Source: Loigolactobacillus backii (GTDB taxonomy: Bacteria; Bacillota; Bacilli; Lactobacillales; Lactobacillaceae). Taken from it: a stretch of 64,000 nucleotides of DNA. A program made the position numbers and the translations under genes. Below, in pieces: positions 1 through 8,081 of the stretch. The notes under the pieces were generated by a model. That model worked only from the letters and a program-made list of their open reading frames with translations. It was not told the DNA's origin and did no database searches. Numbering within the stretch: the stretch's first letter is position 1; every line of letters begins with the position of its first letter. The stretch is from NCBI RefSeq assembly GCF_003946275.1, contig NZ_RHNQ01000003.1:1-64000 (forward strand). The letters run 5' to 3'.

Positions 1-392
1 GGGGAAGTATACTCTCCTCACAATTAGAACTATCAATATTTTACGTATCACCTACTTGACTTCTGACCACAAGTCTTGTTATTATTCATATTCACTTCAA
101 TAATTTCGAACCAGAAAAACGTAAACGTTCCCCGAAGTTTCTAGTGCTTAGTATAACGTATTTTAAGATAATTTTACAGTTATGTTTACCATTTAATAAG
201 TTAATTATGATTGCATTTGACACAAACGGCTAAAATAATCTACGTCTACTAACCACTAACCCATGAGTTGATTACTCTTTAACTCACAAGATCTAGTGTA
301 CAATATTTTCAATTTTTTCTAAAGTTTTTACACCTATGTCATTAATTTACAATATTTGTTACAGTTTCGTCATCCAATTCAGTTTAGTGTCG
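1..392. other. AT-rich non-coding left edge
   Basis: No reading frame with a ribosome-binding site is visible on either strand in this AT-rich stretch. It precedes the promoter of the metal regulator. On the minus strand an AGGAGAG motif lies close to the window edge (about 7-14), so a leftward gene may start just outside. No RNA family is recognised. Confidence 0.5.
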
Positions 393-422
393 TTGCCTAA
401 TTCATTATAATTGCGGTATACT
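393..422 (+). promoter_or_regulatory. Probable promoter of the DtxR/MntR regulator
   Basis: A TTGCCT -35 box (393-398) and a TATACT -10 box (417-422) are separated by 18 bases and lie 55 bases upstream of the chosen start codon. Autoregulation would be usual for this family, but no clear operator palindrome was found. Confidence 0.5.
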
Positions 423-476
423 ATAAACAATAAATTTTTAATGTTAGAATTTTGCTATAGGAGCGTGATAACGTCA

Positions 477-1175
477 ATGACGCCTATTAAAGAAGATTAT
501 TTGAAGATAATATTCGAACTCGGCGGTGCTAAACGTGAAGTTTCAAATAAACAAATTGCTTTAGCATTAGGTATTGCGGCTGGTTCAGTGACAGAGATGA
601 TCTCTAAATTAAAAAAAGAACGCCTTGTTTCACATAAACCTTACGATGATATTTCATTAACAAAAAAGGGCCTCGATCAGGCCATCCTATTAATTCGTAA
701 ACACCGTTTATGGGAGACTTTTCTGGCTTCTACGCTTGATTTTGCGTTAGCAGATATTCACCCTGAGGCTGAGGTTCTGGAACACGCAACTAGTGCTGAG
801 CTACTAGCGCACCTTGATAAGTTTCTCAACTACCCAACCCACTGTCCTCATGGTGGTGTCATTCCTGATCGTGATGGTAACTTTCAAGAAGAAAGTTATA
901 CTGTCTTGGATGATATTCCCGATGGTAAAACGGTCACCATTGAACGTTTTATCGATGACCATGATCTTCTAATTTACTTACGCGATATTAATTTAAAATT
1001 AGAAACTCAAATTAAGGTCATCAAACACGAACCATTTGATGGTCCAATTGCGGTGCAGGAAGTTGCCAGTGGTAAGCAACTTAGTATCAGTTTTAAGGCT
1101 TCCCATAATATTTTTGTTACTGATGAACAAGGCAATCCCTTCAAAGTTGATAAAATGGCTAAGAAAAAAGAATAG
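477..1175 (+). CDS. DtxR/MntR-family metal-dependent transcriptional repressor
   Basis: Predicted 232-residue cytoplasmic repressor that senses Mn2+ or Fe2+ and typically silences metal uptake genes. Residues 1-60 form a winged helix-turn-helix (the segment after GIAAGSVTEMISKL is the recognition region). The dimerisation and metal-binding domain carries HRLWETFL (76-83), HPEAEVLEHA (95-104) and the hallmark THCPHGG (121-127) of SirR/MntR-type members. The C-terminal about 90 residues resemble the FeoA/SH3-like domain of long family members. The ATG at 477 is preferred over an upstream in-frame ATG at 411 because AGGAG (459-463) precedes it and the family normally begins with such a T-P-x-x-E-D-Y-L sequence. 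It is a single-gene unit with its own terminator. Mn specificity is inferred, not shown. Confidence 0.88.
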   Translation: MTPIKEDYLKIIFELGGAKREVSNKQIALALGIAAGSVTEMISKLKKERLVSHKPYDDISLTKKGLDQAILLIRKHRLWETFLASTLDFALADIHPEAEVLEHATSAELLAHLDKFLNYPTHCPHGGVIPDRDGNFQEESYTVLDDIPDGKTVTIERFIDDHDLLIYLRDINLKLETQIKVIKHEPFDGPIAVQEVASGKQLSISFKASHNIFVTDEQGNPFKVDKMAKKKE

Positions 1176-1187
1176 TAATTCAAAATT

Positions 1188-1238
1188 CCCCCAATTAGTA
1201 GACTTAGCCGTCCACTAATTGAGGGAAATTTTATTTTA
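1188..1238 (+). terminator. Intrinsic terminator of the metal regulator
   Basis: CCCCAATTAGTAGAC pairs with GTCCACTAATTGAGGG (one bulge) around a short loop, followed by a T-rich tail. It lies 12 bases after the stop codon and could also serve the converging luxS transcript. Confidence 0.75.
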
Positions 1239-1274
1239 CAATATTAAATTAAATTGTGCCGTTAATTCAAGAAG

Positions 1275-1760
1275 CTACAATGATTTAGTTACGACTTTAC
1301 GGTCAAAGGGATCTGAACTAATACCTTCTGCCAAAATCTTCTTTGCCCATTCCTTAGCGGAGAACAATGAATGGTCGCGGTAATTGCCACAACTTGTAAT
1401 ATCAGTTCCTTGAACGTCATCCCAAGTCGCTGGTCCAGCAATAAATTCAAGTGAGCCCTTCAAAGCTTCAGCAACTTCGGTTGTAGAGTGTTCACCCCAA
1501 GTTATTAAATGAAAACCAGTCCGGCAGCCAAATGGCGAACAATCAATCACACCAGACATTCGGTCACGCAATAATCCGGCTAACATATGTTCAATTGTAT
1601 GTAAACCTGCAGTTGGAATTGCGTTTTCATTTGGTTGAACCAAACGTAAATCAAAGTTAGAGATTTCATCACCCTTTTTGCCCGTTTCAACGGTAATTAA
1701 ACGAACATACGGTGCTTTAACCTTTGTATGATCCAACGTAAAACTTTCTACTTTTGCCAT
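1275..1760 (-). CDS. luxS: S-ribosylhomocysteine lyase LuxS
   Basis: LuxS cleaves S-ribosylhomocysteine to homocysteine and DPD, the precursor of autoinducer-2, in the activated methyl cycle. The 161-residue length is normal. The zinc-binding HTIEH motif (about 54-58) and the catalytic region [11 protein letters not shown] with its cysteine are present, as is the distal [12 protein letters not shown] segment that provides the third zinc ligand. A G-rich GGGGG tract about 12 bases upstream of the ATG is a weak ribosome-binding site. It stands alone, 84 bases after the folate cluster, with its own putative promoter. No methionine-pathway partner is adjacent. Confidence 0.97.
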   Translation of the reverse strand: MAKVESFTLDHTKVKAPYVRLITVETGKKGDEISNFDLRLVQPNENAIPTAGLHTIEHMLAGLLRDRMSGVIDCSPFGCRTGFHLITWGEHSTTEVAEALKGSLEFIAGPATWDDVQGTDITSCGNYRDHSLFSAKEWAKKILAEGISSDPFDRKVVTKSL

Positions 1761-1804
1761 TTTTTTAAAACCCCCATTTAATTTAAATCCTAGTTACCAA
1801 CTTC

Positions 1805-1833
1805 ATTGTACTGCTTTTTTGCCTATTTTTGAA
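1805..1833 (-). promoter_or_regulatory. Probable luxS promoter
   Basis: On the minus strand, TTCAAA (1828-1833) and TACAAT (1805-1810) are separated by 17 bases and lie 45 bases upstream of luxS. This suggests that luxS is transcribed independently of the folate genes. Confidence 0.5.
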
Positions 1834-1844
1834 CCATGTGGCAA

Positions 1845-2417
1845 TTACCATTTCAGTTGGCCCAACTGCTGCATTAAATTAACCACAGCACGGCCGCGGT
1901 GACTATACTGCCGGCGTCTTTCAGCCGGTAGTTCGGCCAATGTTTTACCTAGGCCTGGTAATTCCAATAGTTGATCAAAGCCACCACTATAATGACCGCG
2001 AGCCAGATTAACTAATTGACCGGTAACACATCCTTCAGCACTCAACCACAATGCATTCGGCAACCGTAAAACAAGCACACTTCGTAGGCTAACTTGCCGA
2101 TTCGTTTCACCGGCCAATCTTTTTAATAAATAATCATTCCACTGCGCCGGTGGAATTTGGGCCAGGTCCCGGCGTGTTCGAACACCAAAAGATTGCGGTA
2201 GAGCCTTAAACTCAATTCCGGAATCGTCTGCCAAAATTGGTAAATTAATATTTCTTAACGTCATTACTTTAGCCTTAGCATTAGCGTAATAACTAACGTT
2301 ACCTTCCGCCGGAAAATTAATTGTTTTCGGTAAAATCAAATTAACGTTAGCCGGCATTAATTGACTCAATTCCGCTAGCTTTTTCCGGTTATGACTCGCA
2401 AAAATAATTGTTTTCAT
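1845..2417 (-). CDS. Ham1/RdgB-like nucleotide pyrophosphatase of the folate cluster
   Basis: A 190-residue protein of the Ham1/ITPase fold. The N-terminal FASHNRKKLAEL (phosphate-binding loop), ADDSG (63-67) and SHRGRAV near the C-terminus match the family. The usual [12 protein letters not shown] and GFGYDP specificity motifs are replaced by QSFGVRTRRDLA and GGFDQLLELP, so the purine pocket is changed. It is the last gene of folP-folB-folK-folE. Lactobacillus plantarum has a comparable gene (xtp1) in its folate cluster, where a role in removing pyrophosphate from dihydroneopterin triphosphate has been suggested. A second, canonical RdgB domain is fused to RNase PH at 8082-9443. I infer a folate role; house-cleaning activity remains an alternative. 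AAAGGT precedes the ATG. Confidence 0.85.
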   Translation of the reverse strand: MKTIIFASHNRKKLAELSQLMPANVNLILPKTINFPAEGNVSYYANAKAKVMTLRNINLPILADDSGIEFKALPQSFGVRTRRDLAQIPPAQWNDYLLKRLAGETNRQVSLRSVLVLRLPNALWLSAEGCVTGQLVNLARGHYSGGFDQLLELPGLGKTLAELPAERRRQYSHRGRAVVNLMQQLGQLKW

Positions 2418-2506
2418 TTGAGTATCACTACCTTTTCAAATGTCGCAACATCAATTATTAAAGTGGCAGCAACCACTTAGTTCTTTGACTATTTACGGCC
2501 GCAAAA

Positions 2507-3070
2507 TCACAATGCCAATCGTTGCTGGAATTCACTTTTAGCTACCGCATTTTTTAGGCCTCCAGAAAAGGCGGCCGTGACCGTTTCACTTCCTGTTTTT
2601 TGGATACCGCGCATTTCCATGCACATATGGCGCGCCTTAACTTCCACCGCAATACCACCTGGCCGTAAAATTTTATCCAGTTCAGTCACAATCTGTGAAG
2701 TTAGCCGTTCCTGAACACTAGGCCGTTTGGCAACGTAATCCACCAAGCGAGCAATTTTACTCAGGCCAATAATTTGGCCTGCCTTAGGAACATAGCCCAC
2801 ACTAACCGTTCCCCAAAAAGGGAGTAAATGATGTTCACACATTGAGTAAAAAGGAATTTCCTTAACAATCACGAGATCATTTTCGCTATCCGTTTTAAAC
2901 ATTTTATAATCCGTAAATTCCGTCTGCTTCACGCTGGCAAAAATCTCCGCGTACATTCGTGCAACCCGCGCCGGTGTCTCTTTTAAACCTGGTCGCTTAA
3001 TATCTTCGCCAACTGTTTCCAAAATAGTTTGAACGGCTAATTCAATCTTTTTCAACTCTGTTTGCTTCAT
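2507..3070 (-). CDS. folE: GTP cyclohydrolase I FolE
   Basis: FolE converts GTP to 7,8-dihydroneopterin triphosphate, the entry step of folate synthesis. The 187-residue protein contains the zinc-site and active-site motifs SMCEHHLLPFWG and ARHMCMEMRG, plus the GTP-binding stretch RPSVQERLTSQI. The ATG at 3070 was chosen over the in-frame codon at 3094 because GGGAGTG lies 7-13 bases upstream and homologs start near this methionine. The start lies 29 bases inside the end of folK, so the two are translationally coupled. No catalytic residue appears to be missing. Confidence 0.96.
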   Translation of the reverse strand: MKQTELKKIELAVQTILETVGEDIKRPGLKETPARVARMYAEIFASVKQTEFTDYKMFKTDSENDLVIVKEIPFYSMCEHHLLPFWGTVSVGYVPKAGQIIGLSKIARLVDYVAKRPSVQERLTSQIVTELDKILRPGGIAVEVKARHMCMEMRGIQKTGSETVTAAFSGGLKNAVAKSEFQQRLAL

Positions 3071-3554
3071 CGAATACACTCCCAATCTTCTCAATTTGTT
3101 GTTGATCGCCTAAATTCTGTAATAAAATTAATGTCCGTTGGTGTAATTTTCCAGTTGTAATTTCCAATAAAGGAATTAATACAAACGCACGGCGGTGCAT
3201 TTGTGAATGTGGTATTGTCAGTGATTGTGTTTTAATTTTTAAATTGTCATACAATAAAATATCTAAATCAATTGTGCGCGGGCCCCAGTGAACTTTTCGT
3301 TGCCGCTTACCTGCTGCTTCAATTTGCTGCAGTTTTACTAATAAGGCCGTTGGTGTTAATGAGGTTCGCAAATATAGCGCACAGTTATAAAAATCATCCT
3401 GTTTAACGCCACCAACTGGGGCTGTCTGGTATAAATTTGAAATTTGCTGAACGCTGATTTCAGAATCCTTTTTTAACGCCATAATTGCCTTCCTCAGCGC
3501 CTGCTTACGGTCACCAAGATTAGCACCTAAACTCAAATACACATCATGCATCAT
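3042..3554 (-). CDS. folK: 6-hydroxymethyl-dihydropterin pyrophosphokinase FolK (HPPK)
   Basis: FolK transfers pyrophosphate from ATP to 6-hydroxymethyl-7,8-dihydropterin, giving the substrate of FolP. The N-terminal YLSLGANLGDR motif and the Mg/ATP-binding GPRTIDLDILLYD signature (about 92-104), followed by IPHSQMHRRAFVLIPL, are diagnostic. Length 170 residues is normal. The start overlaps the end of folB by 11 bases and its own 3' end overlaps folE, indicating a tight operon. Either of two consecutive methionine codons could initiate. Confidence 0.96.
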   Translation of the reverse strand: MMHDVYLSLGANLGDRKQALRKAIMALKKDSEISVQQISNLYQTAPVGGVKQDDFYNCALYLRTSLTPTALLVKLQQIEAAGKRQRKVHWGPRTIDLDILLYDNLKIKTQSLTIPHSQMHRRAFVLIPLLEITTGKLHQRTLILLQNLGDQQQIEKIGSVFDEANRVEKD

Positions 3555-3912
3555 CGCGCTTCACCTCACTGACAACTGCAACGTGATCAAAAATACCATC
3601 TATTGGCACACTATATTTGCGAAGCTCTAGCTTAATCCCCATCACTTTAGGGTATGCGGCCAATATTACCTGGGTTAAATAATTGGTCAAGCTTTCAATT
3701 AATTGATATTGGTGTGTTTTAACCGACTGAGCAATTGTTTGGTAAACGGCAGCGTAATTTACCGTCTGCCGTAAGTCATCCTTAGTTCCAATTTTTTCAA
3801 AAGGAACCTGTAAAGCAACGTCGACTTCCAAGCGTTGACCTAACTTGTTTTCTTCCTCTAAAACGCCATTATACGTATAAAATTGCATATTAGTTATTTT
3901 GATTTGGCCCAT
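3544..3912 (-). CDS. folB: Dihydroneopterin aldolase FolB
   Basis: FolB splits 7,8-dihydroneopterin to 6-hydroxymethyl-dihydropterin and glycolaldehyde. The sequence MGQIKITNMQFYTYNGVLEEE with following EVD and the terminal LRKYSVPIDGIFDHVAVV are typical of the octameric aldolase (about 120 residues). An in-frame start at 3939 exists, but AAGGGGGG sits directly before the ATGATG at 3915/3912, so the second methionine is preferred. It follows the disrupted folP and overlaps folK. Because folP is frameshifted, this gene may act in a pathway that stops at the pterin pyrophosphate. Confidence 0.94.
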   Translation of the reverse strand: MGQIKITNMQFYTYNGVLEEENKLGQRLEVDVALQVPFEKIGTKDDLRQTVNYAAVYQTIAQSVKTHQYQLIESLTNYLTQVILAAYPKVMGIKLELRKYSVPIDGIFDHVAVVSEVKRDDA

Positions 3913-3961
3913 CATTGCCCCCCTTTTCAACACAGTCATAAATTAATAGCCGACCAACAAC

Positions 3962-5075
3962 TTAATACGCAAAACTTCGCTTTACTTTATCAATAATTGT
4001 TAGTGTTTGGCGGGTTTCTTCAACGTCATGAGCACGCATAAAATTAACGTCTAAACTGGTTGAATTTGCAAATAAGGCCATTGTTGGTACCAATCGTTCA
4101 CTAACTGGTAAATTCAGTAGTTTCCCAATGAATCCTTTTCGTGAAGGTGCTATTAAAGTTGCAACGCCTAAATCATTAAAAGCATCTAAATTGTGTAGCA
4201 ATGTATATTCCTGTTCGTAAGTTTTACCGAAATCGCCACCTAGGCCAACGTCAATCATTAGTTGCTGGCGGGTCAGGCCGGCCTTAATTGCCGTTTGAAT
4301 CGTATTTGCAAAATACTGGTGAATATCCGTTATTAAATCTTGGTAATGCGTTGTGTTTTGCGTATGCATAATAATTAGCCCCGCATTGGCCTGAACAACG
4401 GCGTTTAAAATTTCGGCGGTCACTGGCCTGACATCATTAATAATTGCTGCGCCGGCGGGCCAGTACACCCGCAACCACTTGATACTTATAAGTATCAACA
4501 GCGATTGGCACATTGATGGTGTTTCTAATAGCCTTTAATACCGGTAAAATACGGCGTAATTCTTCATCTGCGCTGATCTCATTGTAACTTTGACGAGTTG
4601 ATTGACCGCCTAATTCGATCACAGCAGCACCCTGGGCAACCATTTCCTTTGCACGGGCAACTGCCTTCTCAGTTGTGAAATACTGCCCACCATCGGAAAA
4701 TGAATCATCCGTAATATTCAAAATACCGTAAACTGAGGTCTGGGCCTGAGTATCAATTGTAAACTGCCGTGCTTTAAACTGCTTGGCCTGTTTTAACTCA
4801 CGGCCAATCGCCAGCAAGGCAGTTTGGTAAGCAGATAGACTTTCACTTGTAACGTGAACTTGGTAAAGCCAATATTTATTGACCACTAAAAATTCACGCT
4901 GTTTATGCCTAAAAGCAGCCACACGTCCAAGCTGATTAAAGGTCTTAATTGCTGTTGTTTGCCATCCCTGCCCCGCTCCGACTTCCAAAAGAATCATGTC
5001 GGCCTTCAATTGGGCAAGAAAATTAGGCGCAAATAATTGTTGCCGTACTTTTGCTGGTACTAGCTTAATTTCCAC
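3962..5075 (-). pseudogene. folP: Dihydropteroate synthase FolP, broken by a +1 frameshift
   Basis: FolP joins the pterin pyrophosphate to p-aminobenzoate. The first part (5075 down to about 4457) has a long N-terminal extension of about 110 residues seen in some lactobacilli, then YGILNITDDSFSDGG and ELGGQSTR, and runs to IAVDTYKYQVVAGVLA. It then shifts frame and stops. The rest (GAAIINDV, MHTQN, APSRKGFIG) continues in another minus-strand frame to 3962. One extra base in the GGG at 4457-4459 (plus strand) explains the shift: removing it restores A-A-G-A-A-I-I-N-D-V. Translation starts at a GTG with a strong GAGGAGG site. The remaining sequence is otherwise well conserved, so the lesion is recent or a sequencing error. 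Confidence 0.9.
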
Positions 5076-5147
5076 GGCAGTTCCTCCTCACTTTACTTAT
5101 ACTTACAATTAGCTTAAACTATTTCAAACGTGAACGTCAATAAAATA

Positions 5148-5187
5148 GCAGGGGCCCTAAACTCAATTATGAGTTTAGGGCCCCCGC
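5148..5187 (-). terminator. Strong terminator between dapL and folP
   Basis: A perfect GGGGCCCTAAACTCA stem closes on an ATTA loop and is followed on the minus strand by a T-rich tract. It lies about 140 bases after dapL, insulating the folate cluster. The 5188-5325 stretch between them shows no gene. Confidence 0.8.
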
Positions 5188-5325
5188 TTAGGCATGGTCG
5201 TATTTAGAAAGACAGTTTACTGCGACAACTCGAACTTCGGTTTATCTTAGTCCGATTGGCCGCGTCAGCGAAGCTAATAACACTTCAATTGCGGAGTAAA
5301 ATCTAATTGCCTTTTCAAATATTCC

Positions 5326-6468
5326 CTACGCTAAAGTTTGATCTCGTTGTTTAAAGTAAGCTGTGATAGCAGCAACACCCTTTTCAATTGCCGCCTCATT
5401 TGGCGCTAATTTTTCTGAATGTAGTTGATATGGTTGATCAACTCCTAGCCAAAACATGGTTCCATTAATTTTAGAGATTAAGTACCCAAAATCCTCGCCG
5501 GTCATCGCCGGTTCAGTTTCAATAAAATTGACGCCTGGTTCTTGTTGCATGAAATCAATCAGCGCCTTGGTTGTAATCGGATTATTTTCAACCGGATAAT
5601 AACCACCTTGGTTGAGCTTTAATTCGACCTCACAATTAAAGGCCAATGCAACGCCTTCTGCAATTGTTTGGACACGCCGTTGAATGTGGCGATTCATTTT
5701 TTGCGTTAGTGCACGAATTGTTCCATCAATTTTGGCCTCACCACTGATGACGTTACCAATCGTTCCCGCGTGAAATTGACCAAGCGTGACCACACCGGCT
5801 TCAATCGGGTTAACATTACGACTCACAATTGTTTGTAATTGACTGACAAAGTAAGCGCCAGCAACCACCATATCGTTAGCTAAGTGCGGGTAGGCCGCGT
5901 GACCACTCTTACCGTGAAAGCGAGCGTGAATTTCACAAGTTCCCGCGAAAAGGGTCCCTTGCCGGCACCCAATTGCCCCGGCTGGTAGCTGTGGATTAAT
6001 ATGTAATCCATAAATCTCGTCAGGCAGCCAATCGTCTAGTGCACCGCTGTCGTATAGTCGCTTACCTCCACTGGCATTTTCTTCGGCTGGTTGGAACAAG
6101 AAAAATAAGTTATTTTTTGGCTGGTGCTCCGCAAAATACGCTAAGAGCCCGAGTGCAACCGTCATGTGTAAATCATGACCACAGGCGTGCATCATTCCGG
6201 GATGCTTAGAAGCAAAGGGTAAACCAGTTTTTTCAGTTACAGGCAAGGCATCAATGTCCGTCCGCCAACCGATTGTCTTCTTAGCCACACTACCTGCAAC
6301 CAATACCAGCGTTGCCGTTTCGACCGTTTTAATTTTTAAATTAGTTTGTGGCAAACGCTTAATAACGTTAAGTAAGTATGCTTGTGTTTCATGTTCCTGC
6401 AAACCAAGCTCGGGAATTTGATGTAAATCTTCGTATATCTTTGTTAGAGCCTTCGTCGTTAGTGTCAA
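5326..6468 (-). CDS. N-acetyldiaminopimelate deacetylase DapL-type (M20 peptidase family)
   Basis: Predicted to remove the acetyl group from N-acetyl-L,L-diaminopimelate in the lysine and peptidoglycan pathway. The 380-residue M20-fold protein has the metal-binding motifs GWRTDIDALP, MMHACGHDLHMTVALG and FLFQPAEENASGG, plus the dimerisation domain with HARFHGKSGHAAYPH, and ends with AMTGEDFGYL. It is the homolog of B. subtilis YkuR and follows dapH and cbpB in the same direction. The start is TTG at 6468 with AAAGGG 10 bases upstream. The ATG next to the ribosome-binding site runs into a stop at once. An unusual 296-base gap separates it from dapH. The wider family also includes aminoacylases, but context favours the DAP role. 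Confidence 0.9.
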   Translation of the reverse strand: MTLTTKALTKIYEDLHQIPELGLQEHETQAYLLNVIKRLPQTNLKIKTVETATLVLVAGSVAKKTIGWRTDIDALPVTEKTGLPFASKHPGMMHACGHDLHMTVALGLLAYFAEHQPKNNLFFLFQPAEENASGGKRLYDSGALDDWLPDEIYGLHINPQLPAGAIGCRQGTLFAGTCEIHARFHGKSGHAAYPHLANDMVVAGAYFVSQLQTIVSRNVNPIEAGVVTLGQFHAGTIGNVISGEAKIDGTIRALTQKMNRHIQRRVQTIAEGVALAFNCEVELKLNQGGYYPVENNPITTKALIDFMQQEPGVNFIETEPAMTGEDFGYLISKINGTMFWLGVDQPYQLHSEKLAPNEAAIEKGVAAITAYFKQRDQTLA

Positions 6469-6764
6469 ACTATTTCATCCCTTTAAAAGAGTGTCTCAAA
6501 AAATTGTTCAGTTCTACGCTGTAATTGCAAGTTATGACGGGTTACTAGCAGCCAACGATACCCAGATTGAGATCGATCGAGGCTCAAATGACGGTCAAGT
6601 CCATTAATAACCTTGTCGCTACGGTGATGGTGATTCAACCAAGACGATAAGCCAAGTTGAACCATCACTCCGCGCACTCATCCAAAGTGTATTTAAAAAG
6701 GCACCCGAAATTAACTTAATTGCCGCGTACTTATAAAAATAATTTCTAGCTATAAATTCGCTAA
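6469..6764. other. Unexplained 296-bp gap inside the dap operon
   Basis: This stretch separates dapH from dapL, which are normally almost contiguous. It contains a minus-strand inverted repeat, GATGGTTCAAC with GTTGAATCACCATC (about 6616-6665), without a T-tail. A short plus-strand open stretch begins VSQKIVQFYAVIASYDGLL (about 6490-6606). A minus-strand 64-codon frame has no ribosome-binding site. It may be a decayed insertion, but no family was recognised. Confidence 0.4.
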
Positions 6765-7469
6765 CTAATCTAATTTACGTAAGGCATCCAAAATTTCAGT
6801 CTTACTTCGGGTTTTATCATCAATATCTTTAATCTTCTTAGCCGGTACACCGGCAACAACCGTATTTGGCGCAACGTCTTTTGTGACAATAGCACCGGCA
6901 GCAACAACAGCACCCTTACCAACATGAACGCCTTCCAAAACAACTGCATTAGCACCAACTAAAACATCATCGTCAATCATAACGGGTTGGGCTGAAGGTG
7001 GCTCAACAACGCCGGCCAGTACAGCCCCAGCACCAATATGGGCTCGCTTACCAACAGTTGCCCTGCCGCCAAGTACAGCGCCCATATCAATCATTGAGCC
7101 CTCGCCAATCACGGCACCAATATTAATTACGGCACCCATCATAATCACAGCATTTTTATGAATTTCAACCTGATCGCGAATAAACGCTCCTGGCTCAATC
7201 CGAGCATCAAATTGTTTTAAATCAACCATTGGAACGGCCGAATTGCGGGCACTGTTTTCAACGTGGTAATCGCTAATTGCGGCCGCATTCTCCTTTAAAA
7301 AGGGTTCAACAATGGCCCAATCACCAAAGAGTACCCCCGTTTTCGTTTCAAAAAAAGTTTCTAATTCATCTGGCACCTTTAAAGCGGTCAGATTCCCCTT
7401 AAGATAGACCTTAACTGGTGTTTGCTTCTTTGCCTCACTGATAAAGCGAATAATTTCGTTGGCGTCCAA
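6765..7469 (-). CDS. dapH: Tetrahydrodipicolinate N-acetyltransferase DapH
   Basis: DapH acetylates 2,3,4,5-tetrahydrodipicolinate with acetyl-CoA in the acetylated branch of diaminopimelate synthesis. The protein shows an N-terminal helical domain followed by left-handed beta-helix hexapeptide repeats ([44 protein letters not shown]) and ends with [12 protein letters not shown]. Two starts are possible: GTG at 7481 overlaps the AGGAAAGG site, so the TTG at 7469 (11 bases from it, aligning with the conserved D-A-N-E-I-I start) is chosen, giving 234 residues. It lies 22 bases after cbpB. Confidence 0.95.
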   Translation of the reverse strand: MDANEIIRFISEAKKQTPVKVYLKGNLTALKVPDELETFFETKTGVLFGDWAIVEPFLKENAAAISDYHVENSARNSAVPMVDLKQFDARIEPGAFIRDQVEIHKNAVIMMGAVINIGAVIGEGSMIDMGAVLGGRATVGKRAHIGAGAVLAGVVEPPSAQPVMIDDDVLVGANAVVLEGVHVGKGAVVAAGAIVTKDVAPNTVVAGVPAKKIKDIDDKTRSKTEILDALRKLD

Positions 7470-7491
7470 AACGACACCCACCTTTCCTATT

Positions 7492-7989
7492 TCATTTTTT
7501 TAAGGTTAAATTTTCATTTACCTCTCCCTGTTTAATTAGTTGTGGTTCCCGCTCAAAATTATGAACAACGTAGTTAAAACTTTTCATCATTTCACGCCGC
7601 GTCACAATTCCCGTAAAGTCACCTTCGCGACTAACTACCGGTAAAAACGGATCATCTACTAATAAATGTAATATTAACTCAATGTCATAGGGATTTTCAA
7701 CTGTTGCAACATCGCGTTCACAAACTTCGCCGACATAATGTTGACTAAGTTGGCTCACATCAATATCGTCCAGCCCTAACATTGTGTCCGTAATCATTGG
7801 CATTGACAACAAACCAATGAATTTTGAATCAGCATCCAAAACAGGAATTTTGGAATAACGAACTTTTGTCAGGACTAAAAAAGCGTGGTTTAGTTTATTA
7901 TCAACTTGGACATTAGCAACCTTTTCAGCAGGAATTAAAAAATGATCCTGATTTTTTGCAAGCATTGTAAGCATTGGCTGACTAATCAC
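7492..7989 (-). CDS. cbpB: CBS-pair protein CbpB/DarB-type (c-di-AMP receptor family)
   Basis: A 165-residue protein made of two CBS domains (about 10-75 and 80-150), related to B. subtilis YkuL/DarB and Listeria CbpB, which bind cyclic di-AMP and control (p)ppGpp synthesis by Rel and pyruvate carboxylase. The motif [19 protein letters not shown] and the second-domain [24 protein letters not shown] match CBS signatures. GTG at 7989 is chosen because the GGAGG site lies within the codons of the longer frame (ATG 8004). It is the first gene of cbpB-dapH-dapL, an arrangement related to the ykuL-ykuQR region of Bacillus. Ligand binding is inferred from the family. Confidence 0.85.
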   Translation of the reverse strand: MISQPMLTMLAKNQDHFLIPAEKVANVQVDNKLNHAFLVLTKVRYSKIPVLDADSKFIGLLSMPMITDTMLGLDDIDVSQLSQHYVGEVCERDVATVENPYDIELILHLLVDDPFLPVVSREGDFTGIVTRREMMKSFNYVVHNFEREPQLIKQGEVNENLTLKK

Positions 7990-8081
7990 GAAAACCGCCT
8001 CCATTCATTACCTTTATTGTACTGAAAACTAAATGTAAAACCAGCTTTTCATAACGACTTCATTCAAATTTAAATAATACA

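Noticed and set aside
6483-6677. 64-codon minus-strand frame between dapH and dapL
   Set aside because: No ribosome-binding site, overlaps the dapL translation signal, and its sequence is composed of a hairpin and random-looking residues.
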